Positions 7,201-9,179 of a stretch of DNA of 9,179 nucleotides are shown piece by piece; position 1 is the first letter of the stretch; every line of letters begins with the position of its first letter. A program made the translations under genes and the position numbers. The stretch is from Actinomycetota bacterium (GTDB lineage Bacteria > Actinomycetota > Humimicrobiia > Humimicrobiales > Humimicrobiaceae), in NCBI GenBank assembly GCA_014360385.1, contig JACIXO010000031.1, positions 1 to 9,179 on the forward strand. Reading direction: 5' to 3'. The notes under the pieces are model-generated. The model was not told the origin of the DNA and searched no databases. It saw only the letters and a program-made list of their open reading frames with translations.

Positions 7201-8439
7201 GATATTGGAGAAGCTGTAGGAATTATAGCAGCCCAGTCTATTGGTGAGCCTGGAACACAGCTTACCATGCGTACTTTCCACACTGGGGGAGTTGCAAGCA
7301 CGGTTATCCAGAAATCTATAAAGTCACCTGTTAAGGGAAAGCTTTTCCTAACCAAGGAATTGCTTCTTAAGTTGAATTTAAAGGAAGAGGATTTTACAGA
7401 AGAAGATACAAATGAGGTGTTGGAAGTTAATATTGAAAATATTCCTCATAAGCTTGTCTTTCAGGTTGAGATGGAAAACGGTGATAAGGTAGACGTGGTT
7501 ATTCCAAGAGGGGAAGTTCTTCAGTTGAAGAAGTGTGTTAGGGTAGAAGCTGGAGAAATTTTTGCAAAACTCATCCTTACAGCTAAGAGAAAGACACATT
7601 TCCACAAACATGAGAAAACGTTTGAAGGAATTGACATAACCAGCGGTTTACCAAGGGTTGTAGAGTTGTTCGAAGGTCGTAGGCCCAAGGAGCACGCCTA
7701 CATAGCTGAGATCTCTGGAAGGGTTAAGATAGAAGAGATTGATCCCAGGCTTCTGAGGTTAGTTGTGGTGAGTGATGATGGAGAACAGGAAAGGGTTTAC
7801 CAGGTGCCTGTAAGAACTAAACTGAGAGTTAAAGATGGAGATATTGTTCAAGCAGGAGACCAGTTAACAGAAGGTCCCAAAAATCCACATGATATTTTAA
7901 GAATAAGTGGAATTAAAGCCTGTGCCCAGTATCTTGTTAAGGAGATCCAGGATGTATACAAATCCCAAGGAGTGGAGATAAATGATAAGCATATAGAAGT
8001 AATAGTAAGACAAATGCTAAAGAAAGTAACAATTATAGATGCTGGAGACTCTCAATTTCTGCCTGGTCAGTTGGTTGACAGACTTCTATTTGAGAAGGAA
8101 AACAAAAAGCTTGTGGCGAGTGGCAAGAAACCTGCCACTGCAAAACAAAATCTGATGGGAATAACAAAAGCCTCACTCGCTACAGAAAGCTTTCTTTCTG
8201 CTGCCTCTTTCCAGGAAACCACCAGAGTGTTGACTGATGCAGCAATAGAAAACAGAACTGATAACTTAATGGGACTAAAGGAAAATGTAATAATTGGAAA
8301 GGCAATTCCAGCAGGAACCGGTATGAGAAGGTATAGCACTGTTGAGCTAACCTATCCGGGTTTTGAGGAAGAAAAGGGTGAAGTTGAAGAAGCGAGGGAA
8401 ATTGAAGAAGAAAAAAAGGATTTGGAGATAAATATATAA
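4273..8439 (+). CDS. rpoC: DNA-directed RNA polymerase subunit beta'
   Basis: Beta' forms the clamp and the other half of the active site, and holds the catalytic magnesium. The 1388-residue protein is intact. In order it shows: the N-terminal zinc-binding domain (C63, C65, C78, C81); a Glu/Lys-rich coiled-coil insertion at about 143-250; the sigma-binding clamp helices starting near NRNNRLKKLL (369-378); GKRVDYSGRS (439-448); and the catalytic NADFDGD (553-559) with magnesium ligands D555, D557 and D559. The bridge helix covers about 840-875 (THGARQGLADTALRTADSGY). The second zinc site is C885, C955, C962 and C965. The trigger loop carries M999, R1000 and H1003, equivalent to E. coli M932, R933 and H936, and is interrupted by about 110 extra residues (1010-1119) before DITSGLPRV. 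The C-terminus after the conserved IPAGTGM is a highly acidic tail. Firmicutes beta' is about 1200 aa, so the extra length is accounted for mainly by the two insertions. It is co-transcribed with rpoB on spacing evidence. Confidence 0.98.
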   Translation: MSISVDVNNFDAIRIGIASPEKIRSWSNGEVKKPETINYRTLKPEKDGLFCERIFGPTKDWECYCGKYKRVRFKGIICERCGVEVTRSSVRRERMGHIELAAPVSHIWFFKGVPSRMGYVLDMSPKDLEKVLYFDSYVITFVDKEKIKAESDKIRHLHEKAFERARQMHELRIKEIQENKEDLLRRYKEGDSLKEIEAIEDEDITSEKDLEAKINKIVRETEKLLEEEEEIYKEELELIKRASTFFFNLEEKMLVSDASLFKKMKEIYGEYFDGGMGAEAIKQLLKNIDCEKEVKELREIINNSKGQKRSRAIKRLKIISSFVNSNNKPEYMVLDVLPVIPPELRPMVQLDGGRFATSDLNDLYRRVINRNNRLKKLLELDAPEIIVNNEKRMLQEAVDALFDNGRRGRAVLGAGNRPLKSLSDMLKGKQGRFRQNLLGKRVDYSGRSVIVVNPNLELDQCGLPKQMALELFKPFVMRKLVDRGLAQNIKSAKNMIERGSDEVWDVLEEVIKNHPVLLNRAPTLHRLGIQAFLPVLVEGKAIQIHPLVCPPFNADFDGDQMAVHVPLSNEAKAEALILMLSTNNILLPANGEPVAAPSQDMVLGVYYLTAEKESLKEENPDNGRIRYYLDGEDALRDYEYKFIGLHTPIRVKIGEKAVVTTVGRIIFNESLPEDFEFVNEEVDKKKLISIIAKCIKRYSPEVVKKTLDAIKKLGFEYSTKSGLTIGIDDIVVPPEKEKILEKVEKKIEKIEDYYRQGLLSDDERHQRVIQIWSEANEDVAEAMEKNFDKFNPVYMMATSGARGNIKQLRQLAGMRGLVANARGEIIDRPIKSNFREGLTVLEYFISTHGARQGLADTALRTADSGYLTRRLVDVAQDTIVRIADCGTDEGIRLYVVTLEGEPNSNLVGRICLENVENPKTGEIIVRNGDEITDEHMEKLVKANIESVKVRSVLTCESEFGVCQKCYGRDLATGKIVDIGEAVGIIAAQSIGEPGTQLTMRTFHTGGVASTVIQKSIKSPVKGKLFLTKELLLKLNLKEEDFTEEDTNEVLEVNIENIPHKLVFQVEMENGDKVDVVIPRGEVLQLKKCVRVEAGEIFAKLILTAKRKTHFHKHEKTFEGIDITSGLPRVVELFEGRRPKEHAYIAEISGRVKIEEIDPRLLRLVVVSDDGEQERVYQVPVRTKLRVKDGDIVQAGDQLTEGPKNPHDILRISGIKACAQYLVKEIQDVYKSQGVEINDKHIEVIVRQMLKKVTIIDAGDSQFLPGQLVDRLLFEKENKKLVASGKKPATAKQNLMGITKASLATESFLSAASFQETTRVLTDAAIENRTDNLMGLKENVIIGKAIPAGTGMRRYSTVELTYPGFEEEKGEVEEAREIEEEKKDLEINI

Positions 8440-8504
8440 ATATATAAGAAATATAAGAAGGGTTATTAACCTCATTTGAGAGAAGGAGAAGCCAAGTTTT
8501 TATA

Positions 8505-8533
8505 TTGACATTTTAATTTTATGATGGTAATCT
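8505..8533 (+). promoter_or_regulatory. Predicted promoter for rpsL / str operon
   Basis: A perfect TTGACA (8505-8510) is followed after 17 bases by TAATCT (8528-8533), a poor -10 match (3 of 6), helped by TGG (8525-8527) as an extended -10 element. The start would be near 8540, giving a leader of about 80 nt. The block TTGACATTTTA is identical to that at the predicted rpoB promoter, which raises confidence that this is a real site. Read-through from rpoBC is also possible, because no strong terminator separates rpoC from rpsL. Confidence 0.5.
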
Positions 8534-8552
8534 TTCATTTCGTGTCTCGTGC

Positions 8553-8578
8553 GAGCCTTGGTTTAGAGCCTTTGTTTA
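8553..8578 (+). repeat. Tandem 13-bp duplication in the rpsL leader
   Basis: GAGCCTTGGTTTA (8553-8565) is followed immediately by GAGCCTTTGTTTA (8566-8578), identical at 12 of 13 positions. It lies within the predicted rpsL 5' leader, ending 42 bases before the start codon. It may be a regulatory binding site or a slippage product. Confidence 0.8.
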
Positions 8579-8599
8579 AGTAATTTTAAATCACTTAAG
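8575..8599 (+). other. Short A/T-rich hairpin upstream of rpsL
   Basis: TTAAGT (8576-8581) pairs with ACTTAA (8593-8598), and one G-U pair (8575/8599) extends the stem, around an 11-nt loop. It ends about 20 bases before the rpsL start and could affect ribosome access, but it is weak and no T-run follows, so it is not a terminator. Confidence 0.3.
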
Positions 8600-8620
8600 A
8601 TGTAGAAGGTAAAGGTAGTT

Positions 8621-8992
8621 ATGCCTACAATAAATCAGCTTGTAAGAAAAAAAAGAGTAAAGGTAAAGAAAAAGAAAAAGACACCTGCTCTACAGGGTAA
8701 CCCTTTAAAGAGGGGTGTATGTGTCAGGGTGTATACTACTACACCGAAGAAGCCTAATTCTGCTCTACGGAAGGTTGCCAGAGTGAGGTTAACTAACGGA
8801 GTTGAGGTAACTGCCTATATTCCTGGGATTGGCCATAATTTGCAGGAACACTCTATAGTTCTTGTTAGAGGTGGGAGAGTTAAAGACCTTCCGGGTGTAA
8901 GATACAAGGTGGTTAGAGGAAGCCTGGACGCTGCAGGTGTTGAAGGTAGAAGATCTGCAAGATCAAGGTATGGGGCAAAGAAACCAAAATAA
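8621..8992 (+). CDS. rpsL: 30S ribosomal protein S12
   Basis: S12 sits at the decoding centre at the subunit interface of the 30S subunit and controls translational accuracy; it is the classic streptomycin-resistance protein. The 123-residue length is normal. MPTINQLVRK is the standard N-terminus, and the conserved block TTTPKKPNSALRKVARVRLT (39-58) contains K43 (E. coli K42 when Met is not counted). GHNLQEHS and RGGRVKDLPGVRY (83-95) supply K88 and D89, the second streptomycin-related lysine and the aspartate that RimO methylthiolates in many bacteria. The wild-type residues predict streptomycin sensitivity. A lysine-rich run (14-20, KVKKKKK) replaces the more mixed sequence of E. coli in the N-terminal extension. 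Its ribosome binding site is weak (AGAAGGT 10 bases or AAAGGT 4 bases upstream). It starts the str operon and is followed 19 nt later by rpsG; no L7Ae-like gene lies between rpoC and rpsL, unlike in Bacillus. Confidence 0.98.
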   Translation: MPTINQLVRKKRVKVKKKKKTPALQGNPLKRGVCVRVYTTTPKKPNSALRKVARVRLTNGVEVTAYIPGIGHNLQEHSIVLVRGGRVKDLPGVRYKVVRGSLDAAGVEGRRSARSRYGAKKPK

Positions 8993-8997
8993 GTGCA

Positions 8998-9004
8998 TAA
9001 GGAG
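8998..9004 (+). promoter_or_regulatory. rpsG ribosome binding site
   Basis: TAAGGAG ends 7 bases before the ATG at 9012. It is a strong Shine-Dalgarno sequence, clearly better than that of rpsL, and occupies the short rpsL-rpsG gap. Confidence 0.85.
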
Positions 9005-9011
9005 TTGTTAA

Positions 9012-9179
9012 ATGGCAAGAAGAGGTAGAGCTCCTAAGAGGTCTATTATTCCTGACCCAATTTATAAGAGTAGGTTAGTAACACAGCTAATTAATAAGGT
9101 CTTATCGAGAGGCAAAAAGGGTGTTGCTGAAAAGATAGTATATAAAAGTCTGGAGATTTTGAGAGAAAGGACAAAGGAA
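9012..9179 (+). CDS. rpsG: 30S ribosomal protein S7, N-terminal part (3' truncated by window edge)
   Basis: S7 nucleates assembly of the 30S head by binding the 3' major domain of 16S rRNA and lines the E-site/mRNA exit channel. The visible 56 codons begin MARRGRAPKR, then SIIPDPIYKSRLVTQLINKV and a GKKGVAEKIVYKSLEIL segment, matching the conserved S7 N-terminus (basic arm, then PDP and GKK...AE.IVY.ALE). A full S7 is about 156 residues, so roughly 100 are outside the window. It is tightly linked behind rpsL, as in the bacterial str operon; fusA and tuf would be expected next but are not visible. Confidence 0.96.
   Translation, partial: MARRGRAPKRSIIPDPIYKSRLVTQLINKVLSRGKKGVAEKIVYKSLEILRERTKE

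Noticed and set aside
8431..8460. AT-rich ATATATAA/AAATATAAG quasi-repeats at the end of rpoC
   Set aside because: Low-complexity sequence with imperfect copies that partly encodes the RpoC C-terminus; no sign of a mobile element, attachment site or origin.
8461..8471. GGTTATTAACC palindrome as an rpoC terminator
   Set aside because: It gives only a 4-bp stem with a 3-nt loop and no T-run follows, so termination is not supported.

Overview
The window is a stretch of bacterial core gene-expression genes, all on the + strand: the C-terminal part of rplL (ribosomal protein L7/L12), complete rpoB and rpoC (RNA polymerase beta and beta'), complete rpsL (S12) and the first 56 codons of rpsG (S7). 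This is the usual bacterial join between the end of the rplKAJL-rpoBC cluster and the start of the str operon (rpsL-rpsG-fusA-tuf). No mobile element, CRISPR array, tRNA or rRNA is visible.

The DNA is AT-rich. Arginine is written mostly as AGA/AGG, and the proteins are rich in Lys, Glu and Ile. All three stop codons are used (TAG in rplL, TGA in rpoB, TAA in rpoC and rpsL), so the code is standard. The beta subunit is short (1136 aa) and lacks the two large lineage insertions of E. coli beta. The beta' subunit is long (1388 aa), with a charged coiled-coil insertion near its N-terminus, as in Actinobacteria, and a separate insertion of about 110 residues in the trigger loop, at the site of E. 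coli SI3. This excludes Gammaproteobacteria and argues against classic Firmicutes or Actinobacteria. A deep-branching, poorly cultured, probably anaerobic phylum is plausible, but the sequence alone does not name it.

Layout. Bases 1-259 are the rplL 3' end. Bases 260-816 are an unusually long non-coding gap. It holds a weak terminator-like hairpin just after rplL, a perfect 10-bp A/T-rich hairpin in the middle, a very good sigma70-type promoter (TTGACA, 17-bp spacer, TGT-TATATT), a tandem 10-bp duplication, and two mutually exclusive hairpins, the second followed by a T-run, ahead of rpoB. rpoB (817-4227) and rpoC (4273-8439) are 45 nt apart and look co-transcribed. Bases 8440-8620 hold a second promoter-like element sharing the 11-mer TTGACATTTTA with the rpoB promoter, and a leader with a tandem 13-bp duplication. 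rpsL (8621-8992) and rpsG (9012 to the window edge) follow, 19 nt apart.

Together the genes make the catalytic core of RNA polymerase and parts of the ribosome's factor-binding stalk (L7/L12), decoding centre (S12) and small-subunit head (S7). The two predicted promoters would let polymerase subunits and str-operon ribosomal proteins be set separately from the upstream L7/L12 operon. The points most worth a second look are the trigger-loop insertion with its His-rich segment, the combination of insertions in beta', and the structured rpoB leader. No wholly new system was found: the genes are conserved housekeeping genes and the novelty lies in lineage-specific insertions and leaders.
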